A stretch of 36,328 nt of DNA from an uncultured Spirochaetaceae bacterium (GTDB lineage Bacteria; Spirochaetota; Spirochaetia; Sphaerochaetales; Sphaerochaetaceae). Positions 8,228 through 15,725 of this stretch are shown here, in pieces. The stretch covers positions 1 through 36,328 of the forward strand of contig CANRIJ010000002.1 of the NCBI GenBank assembly GCA_947630635.1, read 5' to 3'. The position numbers were made by a program, and so were the translations under genes. How positions within the stretch are numbered: position 1 is the stretch's first letter; the number at the start of each line of letters is the position of its first letter. The notes beneath the pieces were generated by a model. It saw only the letters and a list, made by a program, of their open reading frames with translations. It was not told the DNA's origin and searched no databases.

Positions 8228-9187
8228 ATGAGTTACGGTTGGTTCGTCAAAAATTGGTTTAGAATCGGTTCTAGAATTTCATGGAAACTCAGCTTTAAGA
8301 CCCTAGGCGGACTCTTATACTTCAATCCAGCCTTTCAAAATGATCGCGTATATAGAATCATCGAATCCAAGCATGAGCTTGTTCTCTCATGGCTCAAAGA
8401 GAGATACCAATATCTTTTAGACAAATACAAAGAAACAAAAGACATTGAAGATCTTAAAGAAGCACCAAAAGAGAGAAAAATATGGATTATGTGGTGGCAA
8501 GGCGAGGAAAATGCACCTATCTTAATTAGAAAATGCATCGAATCCACCAGAAGAAACGCAAACGGCGCTGAAGTTATCGTTATAACTGAAAAAAATTACA
8601 TGGATTGGGTTGATATTCCAAATTACATTATTGAAAAGCACAAAAAAGGAATAATCTCCTTTGCGCAGCTCTCCGACATAATGCGTATTCACCTCATTGC
8701 AAAACATGGGGGACTTTGGCTTGATGCAACAATATGGACAAGTCAGCCAATACCAGACGATATCTTCAAAATGAGATTCTTCACTCCGCACACAAAGCTC
8801 AGAAAAACACCATTTGTGCAAAATGACAGAATGCACTGCTTTATTATGGCAGGTCTTCCTGGGTCCAAGATCATCGAATTTGAAAGAGAGTTCCAAGACA
8901 CTTATTGGAAGGAAAATGATGTAATAATCGACTATTATCTACTCGATTACTCATTAATGCTTGCGTACTACAACATACCAGAGATTAAAAATGAGATCGA
9001 TTCTCTGCCCTATACTAGCGAGACTCTTTACGGACTGGTGGAAGAAATGGATAGACCATATGATAAAGAACGAGTCAACCTGCTTTTGAAAGAGAACGTC
9101 TTCTCAAAGCTAAATCGCTACATCAAATACAAAGAGATATCTAAGAGCAAAGAGACAACATATAAAAAGCTGATTCTAGACAACTAG
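8228..9187 (+). CDS. Caps_synth-type glycosyltransferase (GT32-like), copy 1
   Basis: A 319-aa cytosolic glycosyltransferase of the capsular-polysaccharide-synthesis family (PF05704 type). The hallmarks are an early IWIMWWQGEENAP strand, VIVITEKNY, then SDIMRIHLIAKHGGLWLDAT, where the GG-x-W-x-D-A segment replaces the DxD of GT32 enzymes. It would add one sugar from a nucleotide donor to a surface glycan; donor and acceptor are unknown. A second copy at 13063-13962 shares all these blocks. A TTG at 8198 would add 10 residues, but neither start has a ribosome site and a TATACT box lies between them, so I chose the ATG. It converges on the GT-D gene with a 1-nt gap. Confidence 0.8.
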   Translation: MSYGWFVKNWFRIGSRISWKLSFKTLGGLLYFNPAFQNDRVYRIIESKHELVLSWLKERYQYLLDKYKETKDIEDLKEAPKERKIWIMWWQGEENAPILIRKCIESTRRNANGAEVIVITEKNYMDWVDIPNYIIEKHKKGIISFAQLSDIMRIHLIAKHGGLWLDATIWTSQPIPDDIFKMRFFTPHTKLRKTPFVQNDRMHCFIMAGLPGSKIIEFEREFQDTYWKENDVIIDYYLLDYSLMLAYYNIPEIKNEIDSLPYTSETLYGLVEEMDRPYDKERVNLLLKENVFSKLNRYIKYKEISKSKETTYKKLILDN

Positions 9188-9188
9188 G

Positions 9189-10013
9189 CTATTTAATTAT
9201 CCTTACTATCTCATCAAGGTATTTTTTCTCTAAAGAGGCATCTTCTTCCAACACCTTATAGCCACCAGCCTCATTTACATATTTATTCTTAACCGGCACT
9301 TTATCTGTAGCCCTGATCTTAAACCACTCGTACTCAATATCCATATGTCCAATATCAAGTGCTCTTCTTCCGCTTTTATAAAGCCTGTATGAAAGGACTG
9401 TTGCTGTCGGCCCCAATGCTAGAAGATAGAGAGCGTTTTTATCCTCGCAAATTGCAGCATCATATATTTCATCAATTTTAGAATAGGCATTCTTAGCAGG
9501 TCCGAGTATTCTTCTTACGCTCTTTGCCTTTGACAGAAAATCATTGCCAACACCAAGCCTTGACTTCTCACCCTCAATCAGCACTATATCCTTACCTGAG
9601 AAGATATTCCTCATTCTTGAAAAGCATTCTGATGCATGCTCTTCATCAAGAAAACTCATCCATGGACGGGTAACTTCTGTATCCCCATAGGTTATACCAG
9701 TTGAGAAATATCGCCTCCAAAAGACGCCCATTAATCTCAGATTTGAAGTCCACCATTTCCTAGATGCTTCTTTCAATGAGTTCTTGTTATTGATAAAGAT
9801 TGGAATACAAGACAAAAAATCAGAATCGTTGCATTTGGCTACTTCAATGAGATCTCTTTTAAGCTTCAATGATACTTTTTGAAATCCAATAGGAACCAAA
9901 GCCATTAAAGACACTTCACCATCTCCAAACCTACCCATAGAGACATTATCATTTTCAAGTCTATCTAAAGTCTCACTGCTGGTAAGTATTCGCGGTGGCC
10001 AGTCTTTTTTCAT
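9189..10013 (-). CDS. GT-D fold glycosyltransferase (DUF1792 family)
   Basis: A 274-aa protein with the two family signatures of GT-D enzymes described first in streptococcal glycan assembly: RFGDGE (28-33), which carries the metal-binding D-x-E, and GPTATVL (201-207) followed by DIGHMDIEYEW (220-230). These enzymes are nucleotide-sugar transferases of a fold separate from GT-A and GT-B. The length is usual for the family. It is transcribed leftward, 83 bp after the GT14 gene of the same strand, with its own promoter-like element, and ends 1 nt from the convergent Caps_synth gene. Family assignment is strong; the sugar is unknown. Confidence 0.85.
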   Translation of the reverse strand: MKKDWPPRILTSSETLDRLENDNVSMGRFGDGEVSLMALVPIGFQKVSLKLKRDLIEVAKCNDSDFLSCIPIFINNKNSLKEASRKWWTSNLRLMGVFWRRYFSTGITYGDTEVTRPWMSFLDEEHASECFSRMRNIFSGKDIVLIEGEKSRLGVGNDFLSKAKSVRRILGPAKNAYSKIDEIYDAAICEDKNALYLLALGPTATVLSYRLYKSGRRALDIGHMDIEYEWFKIRATDKVPVKNKYVNEAGGYKVLEEDASLEKKYLDEIVRIIK

Positions 10014-10019
10014 ATGGAA

Positions 10020-10048
10020 AGTCTAGGTTATAAAATAATCAAATTCAA
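10020..10048 (-). promoter_or_regulatory. Candidate promoter of the GT-D gene
   Basis: On the minus strand, TTGAAT (10043-10048), 17 nt, TAGACT (10020-10025), then 6 nt to the ATG at 10013. Both boxes match at 4 of 6. No Shine-Dalgarno is present, so the message would be leaderless. Confidence 0.35.
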
Positions 10049-10096
10049 CAAATTGTCTAATAAGGTAAGACTTCATAGAAGCAACTCTAAATCATG

Positions 10097-11011
10097 CTAT
10101 TTGCTTTTCAATGCATCAAAGACCCTGTCTATAGCTTCTTCATCCGCTTTCTCGCTGAACTTTCTAGCAAATAGGAAATCTGAATTTAGAAGCATATCAA
10201 CATCCTCACTGGTAATTACATGGGGTTCGCCTCTGCTCCAGTCGATATACCTCATATTCCCATGCATATCACCATCAAAGGTCTTGAAATATAAGGCATC
10301 CTTAAACTTTGGGTTATTGTGTACAAGAAGCGGTAAAAAGGATTCATCACTTGCTCTTGTTGCTCTAAACTGCTTTTTAATCCAAGCCTCATTTTCGAGT
10401 ATGTAGCGAGCTAAATCATCTGTTATATCGAACCATTGGCTTCCTCTGGCAAAATCCATATCCCGAGGTATCCTATTTACTCTAAAGAGCCACTGCCAAA
10501 AAATGCAAAAATATTCTAGTCCTACAAAGAAATAATCCTTTACCTTCTTTCCACTTCTATAGTGTTTTGTAAGCACATGATAATATTTAATTCTTTCATA
10601 ATAGGGCTTACTTAAAAATTTGCCAGGGACTTGGTACTCAACAAACTCCCTACCATTATTCTTGTCAAAGAAATTTAATATATACTCTTGGCTCTTTATA
10701 GGAAGATCAGAGCCAGAAAGCAGGTGATAATATTGATAAGGCCCATTGTCTATGGCTTTTCTCAAGAGAAAAAGCTCTGATTCTGTAAGAGAGAAATCTG
10801 ACCAATAAATCGCAATATCTTTATATATTTTCAGAAGCCCATCTGTTTTTCTCTCTGTAATATCTCCTTTTTTTATGTCGGAGTTACTATCAATATGAAC
10901 GTAAATATCATTTCGTGGATGATCCAACAGAGTTATAAGCTTATTCAAAAGATCTATTTGATTATGAGCCAATATCAAATAGGCATGCCTTCCCTTATTT
11001 CCATTCTGCAT
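10097..11011 (-). CDS. GT14 'Branch'-type glycosyltransferase
   Basis: About 304 aa, related to core-2/I-branching beta-1,6-N-acetylglucosaminyltransferases (PF02485). Visible blocks are HAYLILAHNQIDLLNKLI near the start, DIYVHIDSNSDI, the IYWSDFSLTESELFLLRKAI helix, the YYHLLSGSDLPIKSQEYI motif typical of the family, and a later ARGSQWFDIT segment. Bacterial members add GlcNAc or xylose branches to surface glycans. The gene overlaps the end of the upstream licD gene. The start is either this ATG, after 17 nt of overlap, or a TTG two codons earlier at 11017; a purine stretch GGCGGA lies upstream of both. The overlap suggests translational coupling. Confidence 0.8.
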   Translation of the reverse strand: MQNGNKGRHAYLILAHNQIDLLNKLITLLDHPRNDIYVHIDSNSDIKKGDITERKTDGLLKIYKDIAIYWSDFSLTESELFLLRKAIDNGPYQYYHLLSGSDLPIKSQEYILNFFDKNNGREFVEYQVPGKFLSKPYYERIKYYHVLTKHYRSGKKVKDYFFVGLEYFCIFWQWLFRVNRIPRDMDFARGSQWFDITDDLARYILENEAWIKKQFRATRASDESFLPLLVHNNPKFKDALYFKTFDGDMHGNMRYIDWSRGEPHVITSEDVDMLLNSDFLFARKFSEKADEEAIDRVFDALKSK

Positions 11012-11846
11012 TTTCAATATGTCCGCCTTTTCTGGCTTTTTCGGGTGGAGGAATCATGTAATCTCCAAAATCATTTGTCAAAATCTCATCAAAGCATTTT
11101 GGAACAAGAAATTCTGTATCCTCAAATTTCATTGTAACAAAATCTTCAAAATAATTTGCTTTGTATAGCCTAAAATCATTTGCAAGGTCCAAAAATCCAG
11201 AAAAATATGATCTGCCACCGTTGCTGATATATTTTGCTATAAAGTCAAAAAGCTTTTTATTTATTTCACATGGGGATGTTTTCAAATATTTAAATCCGTT
11301 CCCCTCTAATGAGCCCTCCTTTGTGTAAAGAAGCAAATTCCATAAATTTGCTATCTTCCAAATCCCTGGGGCAAACTGAAAATCGGAAATCATATTAATA
11401 CGGTAAAAAGAAAGAAGCCTTTTCCTAAAATCATCAGTTTTTTCTTTTTTTATATCCACTCTATAAAAAGGAAAAATATCTACAAAAAGACCATAATCAA
11501 ATGGTGGCTTAAGAGTTTTTTCATACATTGAGGTACAGGTATCTATAATCTTCGCATAAGGCCAAATGTATTTTTCGGTATTTGTATAATGTATAAGCCT
11601 GTAGCGCTTATCAGCGATCTTGTTAAATTCAGATAAAAGAATCTCATAATCATGAGAAAGCATTCCTACATCGAAATCATCATCCCAAGGAATAAAGCCA
11701 CCATGTCTTACTGCGCCTAAAAGCGTTCCATACATTAGAAAAAAGCCTATTCCCAAAAGATCACATACACGTTTTAGCTCTTTAGCAATAGAGAGAATGA
11801 GTGGATGGACTTCCGAATTGCTAATAATATTTTTCTTGCTCTTCAT
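10995..11846 (-). CDS. LicD family phosphotransferase, copy 1
   Basis: A 283-aa LicD-type enzyme, which transfers a phospho-head group (classically phosphocholine from CDP-choline) to a glycan. The family core is GAVRHGGFIPWDDDFDV (44-60), with the acidic cluster that binds metal and CDP donor, preceded by GFFLMYGTLL, and a C-terminal DFGDYMIPPPE. It is soluble. It begins inside the end of the GT28 gene (26-nt overlap) and ends inside the GT14 gene, forming a three-gene overlapping operon. No choline kinase (LicA) or choline permease (LicB) is in the window, so the head group may be something other than phosphocholine. The nucleotidyltransferase-PLP fusion at 3478-5295 is the only visible candidate donor enzyme. 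Confidence 0.88.
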   Translation of the reverse strand: MKSKKNIISNSEVHPLILSIAKELKRVCDLLGIGFFLMYGTLLGAVRHGGFIPWDDDFDVGMLSHDYEILLSEFNKIADKRYRLIHYTNTEKYIWPYAKIIDTCTSMYEKTLKPPFDYGLFVDIFPFYRVDIKKEKTDDFRKRLLSFYRINMISDFQFAPGIWKIANLWNLLLYTKEGSLEGNGFKYLKTSPCEINKKLFDFIAKYISNGGRSYFSGFLDLANDFRLYKANYFEDFVTMKFEDTEFLVPKCFDEILTNDFGDYMIPPPEKARKGGHIENAEWK

Positions 11847-12972
11847 AATGGCTTCTTACTAACTTAACAAGTTTTCTAGCAACTTCCATTGCATCAAACT
11901 CTATTGGCACTCTCTCAAAATTCTTGTCTACCTCTTCGAGTTTACTGGGATTATCAATTAAATCAAATAAAATCTCAGAGGCACCATGCTTACTATCTGA
12001 GGCATTCCACCCCACTTTATATTTCTCAATGAAATTAGCCGAAGGTATGACAGTATATACAAGTTCTGTAATCAAGAAGGGACGATGGGCATATATAGCC
12101 TCAACTATGGTATTGATTCCGGCTCTTCCAACAATAACATCCGAAGCAGCAAGGTAAGTACTAACATCATTTATAAAACCTCGAACATGGATTTTCAAAT
12201 TAGAGTTGGTCCTCTCTGAGATATGCAAGAGCCTCTTCTTTGTTTTGCTATCAATACCACCGATTATAACAACCTGAACTGGCTTTCCTGATTTGTCTAA
12301 ATCCTCCAGTACGCTTAAAGAGCCTATCCCCTCTCCCCCCAAGTTCAATTGAATGGTAAAGAGACTCTCATCTAAACCAAGCTTCCTTCTGGCATCTCTT
12401 TTGCTCAATCTTTGGCTATTTGCAACTTCGCTTTGAAGGGGGAAGGGAACCAGAAAGAGAGACTCTTCTCTTTGCCCCATCTTCTTAACTCTTTCTAGCC
12501 CCTCGTTAGTAGAGATCAAATATCCATCAAGCCTATCAGATATTGAAGCAACTGGAGCATTGAATACATCTGTCGCATAGTAATAGACAGGTATATCAAT
12601 CTTCATATAGCTAAGCATCTCTGCAATGATTCTCGAAGCGTATGGATGAGTTGCAAATATGAAATCAACTGGATCCTCTTCAAGATTTGACTCCAAAACT
12701 CTCCTCAAATGACGCTTTGCATACTTAATGGCAAGTTCCATACCATTGGAATTTGCATCATTATGCTTTGAAAGTCTCTGCTCTGTATTGGGATGCTTTA
12801 GCATCGTCCTCCAATAAAACTTATTAATAGAGCCTATCCATTCTATGTCAAAATATTCAAAGAACTCTTCAAAATAGGTCTCTACCCCCAGTTTATTAAG
12901 ACACTCTTCTACTGCTTTAAGAGGGATATAGTGTCCTTTTCCGCCATCTACATATAAGCAAAGTGCCTTCAT
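11821..12972 (-). CDS. GT28 glycolipid glycosyltransferase (MGDG-synthase-like)
   Basis: A 383-aa GT-B enzyme of the monogalactosyl/diacylglycerol-glucosyltransferase type. The N-terminal half has YVDGGKGHYIPLKAVEECL, matching the G-x-G-H-x-x-A loop, and FIFATHPYASRIIAEML. The C-terminal half has LNLGGEGIGSL, then DVIVGRAGINTIVEAIYAHR, which is the nucleotide-sugar binding GxxGxxTIxEA block. This family makes membrane glycolipids or MurG-like lipid-linked sugars at the inner face of the cytoplasmic membrane. It is first in an overlapping operon with licD and GT14, so the product may be a glycolipid anchor that is then phospho-decorated and branched. A TAGG precedes the ATG closely; the ribosome site is weak. 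Confidence 0.8.
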   Translation of the reverse strand: MKALCLYVDGGKGHYIPLKAVEECLNKLGVETYFEEFFEYFDIEWIGSINKFYWRTMLKHPNTEQRLSKHNDANSNGMELAIKYAKRHLRRVLESNLEEDPVDFIFATHPYASRIIAEMLSYMKIDIPVYYYATDVFNAPVASISDRLDGYLISTNEGLERVKKMGQREESLFLVPFPLQSEVANSQRLSKRDARRKLGLDESLFTIQLNLGGEGIGSLSVLEDLDKSGKPVQVVIIGGIDSKTKKRLLHISERTNSNLKIHVRGFINDVSTYLAASDVIVGRAGINTIVEAIYAHRPFLITELVYTVIPSANFIEKYKVGWNASDSKHGASEILFDLIDNPSKLEEVDKNFERVPIEFDAMEVARKLVKLVRSHYEEQEKYY

Positions 12973-13027
12973 AACCTACTAAGTCTATCATTTCAAATAG
13001 CTATAGACAAAGCTGACTATCAAGGCA

Positions 13028-13056
13028 TTGAATCTAATTTCCTATAAAAATATATT
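13028..13056 (+). promoter_or_regulatory. Candidate promoter of the second Caps_synth gene
   Basis: TTGAAT (13028-13033), a 17-nt spacer and TATATT (13051-13056, 5 of 6). Six nt then separate the -10 box from the ATG at 13063, with no ribosome site. Confidence 0.45.
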
Positions 13057-13062
13057 TAAGTC

Positions 13063-13962
13063 ATGGAATTTCCATTCAGCATATATTTTTATAGACACCT
13101 AATTACTGCCATGATGGGCATATCAAAACCACTATATGGAGTCAAATACAGAAACATCCTCAAATATATGGAATCAGATCTAAAAGATGTATTAGATAAA
13201 TACAAAGACATCGATTTTGATGCAACAGAGCCTATTCCAAAAATCATATGGGCCCTTTGGTGGCAAGGAAATCAATCAGAATTCCCTGCAATTTACTACT
13301 GCTGCAAAAAAAATCAAAACACAAAGGGTTTTGAGTTCCATTTAATAACAAAAGAAAATATCTTCGAATATGTTTATATCGATGATATTCTTCCTCTGAT
13401 TGAGCAAAACAAAATTAGAATCCAATCCTTTTCTGACATTGTAAGAATGCGCCTTTTAAAAAAATATGGTGGCATTTGGGCAGATGCCGGCCTATTCACA
13501 TTGAAAGACAATTACTACGAAGAATTAGCTAGCAAGTATAGTTTTTATACATTGAAAATTCCCACTATTGAAAAATGGATGAATGTATCTGAGGGCAAAT
13601 GGCTGGTTGGCTTTTGGGCATCACAAAAAAACAATCCCTTTTTTGCCTATGTCGATGATGCTTTTACAACTTTTGTCAAAAAACATCAGGCTACCATTGA
13701 TTATTACCAATTAGACTTCACTACAATGCTCGGATACATACATATTCCTTTCGTTAAAAAGCTTTTTGATTCTATACCACCTTCGAATCCTGATTTCTTT
13801 TGGCTTGGAAGTAATATAAATAAACCTTTCAATCAAAAAAAATGGAATGAATTAGAATCAAAAAACGACGTTTTAAGATTAACATGGAGAATATCCCCAA
13901 AACCTTTGACTAAAAATGAGAAATTAACATACTGGGGATATTTAAATAAATTAAAGCATTAA
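13063..13962 (+). CDS. Caps_synth-type glycosyltransferase, copy 2
   Basis: A 299-aa paralogue of the 8228-9187 protein. It has IIWALWWQG (61-69) matching IWIMWWQG, FHLITKENI matching VIVITEKNY, and SFSDIVRMRLLKKYGGIWADAG matching the GG-x-W-x-D block. Later parts also align (IDYYQLDFTTMLGYIHIP with IDYYLLDYSLMLAYYNIP). It should add a different sugar or act on a different acceptor in the same glycan. The coding sequence looks AT-rich, with many AAA and AAT codons, compared with the 23-33 kb genes. It is divergent from the GT28 gene and followed 48 bp later by the flippase. Confidence 0.8.
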   Translation: MEFPFSIYFYRHLITAMMGISKPLYGVKYRNILKYMESDLKDVLDKYKDIDFDATEPIPKIIWALWWQGNQSEFPAIYYCCKKNQNTKGFEFHLITKENIFEYVYIDDILPLIEQNKIRIQSFSDIVRMRLLKKYGGIWADAGLFTLKDNYYEELASKYSFYTLKIPTIEKWMNVSEGKWLVGFWASQKNNPFFAYVDDAFTTFVKKHQATIDYYQLDFTTMLGYIHIPFVKKLFDSIPPSNPDFFWLGSNINKPFNQKKWNELESKNDVLRLTWRISPKPLTKNEKLTYWGYLNKLKH

Positions 13963-13979
13963 CTTTTGACAAGTTTGCT

Positions 13980-14002
13980 TGTTTTAATCTTAGGAATATA
14001 AT
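13980..14002 (+). promoter_or_regulatory. TATAAT element before the flippase gene
   Basis: A perfect TATAAT (13997-14002) lies 8 nt before the ATG at 14011. Sixteen nt upstream is a poor TTGCTT (about 3 of 6). A perfect TTGACA at 13966-13971 is 25 nt from the TATAAT, too far to pair with it in the normal way. Confidence 0.35.
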
Positions 14003-14010
14003 CAGAGCCT

Positions 14011-15684
14011 ATGGCCAATAACCGCGACCAAGAAAGAATCAAAAAATCAACTAAGAATGCCACAGTCGCGGTTGTAGCCAATGTTGTAATTGGCATACTC
14101 AGCTTCTTTGAGAGAAAAGTTTTCAACGATTACTTCAATCCGTATTACCTTGGCTTAAATGGAATACTTAATACAGTAATTGGAGTACTTTCAGTATCAG
14201 AACTTGGCATATCCGCAGCAATGGCATTTGCCTTATATAAGCCGATTGCAGAAGGCAATAAAGAGGAAATTGCTTCAATAATACAGACACTAAGACGCAT
14301 TTATAGATATCTTGGAATATTTATTTTTGTGGGTTCAGTCGCTATAATCCCCGCTTTGCCCTACTTAATGCAAGTAGAAATCAACTTTACTGACGTTGTT
14401 TTATATTTTCTTGTATTTGCATTGAAAACAAGCCTTACTTATTGGATTGGCTATCCTTCAATACTTCTAGGCGCTAATCAAGAGCAATACATTGTCACAT
14501 TCATCAATAATGCATGGTGGATTGGCATGAACCTATCATTAATGGCAATTTCAGCATTTACCCAAAACTACCTCTTATATGCAATAGCGGTGCTTCTATT
14601 TAATATCGGAAACTCAATAACAATAAATCTAAAAGTAAAAAAGTCCTTTCCGGAAATAAAAACAAAAGAAAAACTCAAATTAAGACCCGAAACAAAAAAA
14701 TCGATAATTACAAATGTAAAAGGTCTAATTCTCACTAAATTAGGTGGAGTCATTGTCTCAGTCACTGACAATATACTTACCTCTTCATTGGTATCTACAG
14801 TATTTTTAGGGCTAGTTACAAACTACCAGATGATCACTAATGGATTTGCGGGATTTATAGCAATTATCCCAAATGCAATCACTGGCTCTGTAGGAAATAT
14901 GGGTGCTACAGAAAAAAAGAGAAAACTATCTAAGACTTTTTCTCTCCTATGCCTTTCCCAGTTCCTAATAAGCTTCATAGCCTCAATGCTAGTTCTTGGC
15001 ATCGGAGATTCGTTTGTAATCACATTCTTTGGAGAAAGATGGCAATTGCCCTTTATATCGTTTGTATTAATCGTCTTTAATTTCTACCTGACAAATTACA
15101 GACAAATATTAAATACATTCAGATCATCGCTCGGCCTCTTCTATCGTGATAGATTCAGACCAATAACTGAAGGCATTTTCAACTTAACTGTATCGTTTGT
15201 CTTAGGTTGGTTTTGGGGCTATAACGGAATCATAGTAGGCACGATCTTAACCAATTTATTTATTAATCTGATTTTTGAGCCAATTGTAATAAGCCATTAC
15301 GGTCTCAAACGCTCATCAATGGCTTTTTTCATAAAATTCTTCTTTGAGCTTCTTTTGACAATAGCTTCTATGTCCCTACTCATATGGATTCTCAGTTTCA
15401 TCCCTTTAAAAGGCTATTTGTGGCTATTGGCAAGAATAGGAATATCACTGGCTTTGTCTGTAATAATCCTTATCCCAATAATTCTTGTTAGCAAAAATGC
15501 CAAAACTATCGTTAAAATGGCTTGGAGCATTATTGCCAAAAAGAAAAACAAGACTTTTAATGAAAAAATTGAATCCAATCAGGAAACCATTAAAATTAAT
15601 GCTCAATTATCAAAGGAACTGGAACAAGCCAAAGATCCTTCTTTTACTCCACTGACAACCAACCCAGAAGAAAGCGAGGAATAA
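14011..15684 (+). CDS. Wzx-like oligosaccharide flippase / polysaccharide transporter
   Basis: A 557-aa polytopic membrane protein of the MATE/MVF superfamily. Roughly twelve to fourteen hydrophobic segments run from residue 20 to 500. A short amphipathic N-terminus precedes AVVANVVIGILSFFERKVF, and NPYYLGLNGILNTVIGVLSVSELGISAAMAFALY is typical of Wzx-type flippases, which move undecaprenyl-linked sugar repeats to the outer face of the inner membrane. Residues from about 510 form a charged tail (AKKKNKTFNEKIESNQ). No Wzy polymerase or WaaL-like ligase is seen in the window. Adjacent glycosyltransferases support a role in exporting the glycan made here. Confidence 0.78.
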   Translation: MANNRDQERIKKSTKNATVAVVANVVIGILSFFERKVFNDYFNPYYLGLNGILNTVIGVLSVSELGISAAMAFALYKPIAEGNKEEIASIIQTLRRIYRYLGIFIFVGSVAIIPALPYLMQVEINFTDVVLYFLVFALKTSLTYWIGYPSILLGANQEQYIVTFINNAWWIGMNLSLMAISAFTQNYLLYAIAVLLFNIGNSITINLKVKKSFPEIKTKEKLKLRPETKKSIITNVKGLILTKLGGVIVSVTDNILTSSLVSTVFLGLVTNYQMITNGFAGFIAIIPNAITGSVGNMGATEKKRKLSKTFSLLCLSQFLISFIASMLVLGIGDSFVITFFGERWQLPFISFVLIVFNFYLTNYRQILNTFRSSLGLFYRDRFRPITEGIFNLTVSFVLGWFWGYNGIIVGTILTNLFINLIFEPIVISHYGLKRSSMAFFIKFFFELLLTIASMSLLIWILSFIPLKGYLWLLARIGISLALSVIILIPIILVSKNAKTIVKMAWSIIAKKKNKTFNEKIESNQETIKINAQLSKELEQAKDPSFTPLTTNPEESEE

Positions 15685-15689
15685 CTTAA

Positions 15690-15718
15690 TTGAAATGCCC
15701 TAATTTGCAAAATACAAT
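15690..15718 (+). promoter_or_regulatory. Strong candidate promoter of the MMPL transporter gene
   Basis: TTGAAA (15690-15695, 5 of 6), a 17-nt spacer and TACAAT (15713-15718, 5 of 6), then 7 nt to the GTG at 15726. There is no ribosome site. The spacing puts the transcript start at or next to the GTG. Confidence 0.5.
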
Positions 15719-15725
15719 CTAAAGA

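Noticed and set aside
13966-13990. Terminator after the second Caps_synth gene
   Set aside because: ACAAG/CTTGT is only a five-pair stem with a short T stretch; too weak to call.
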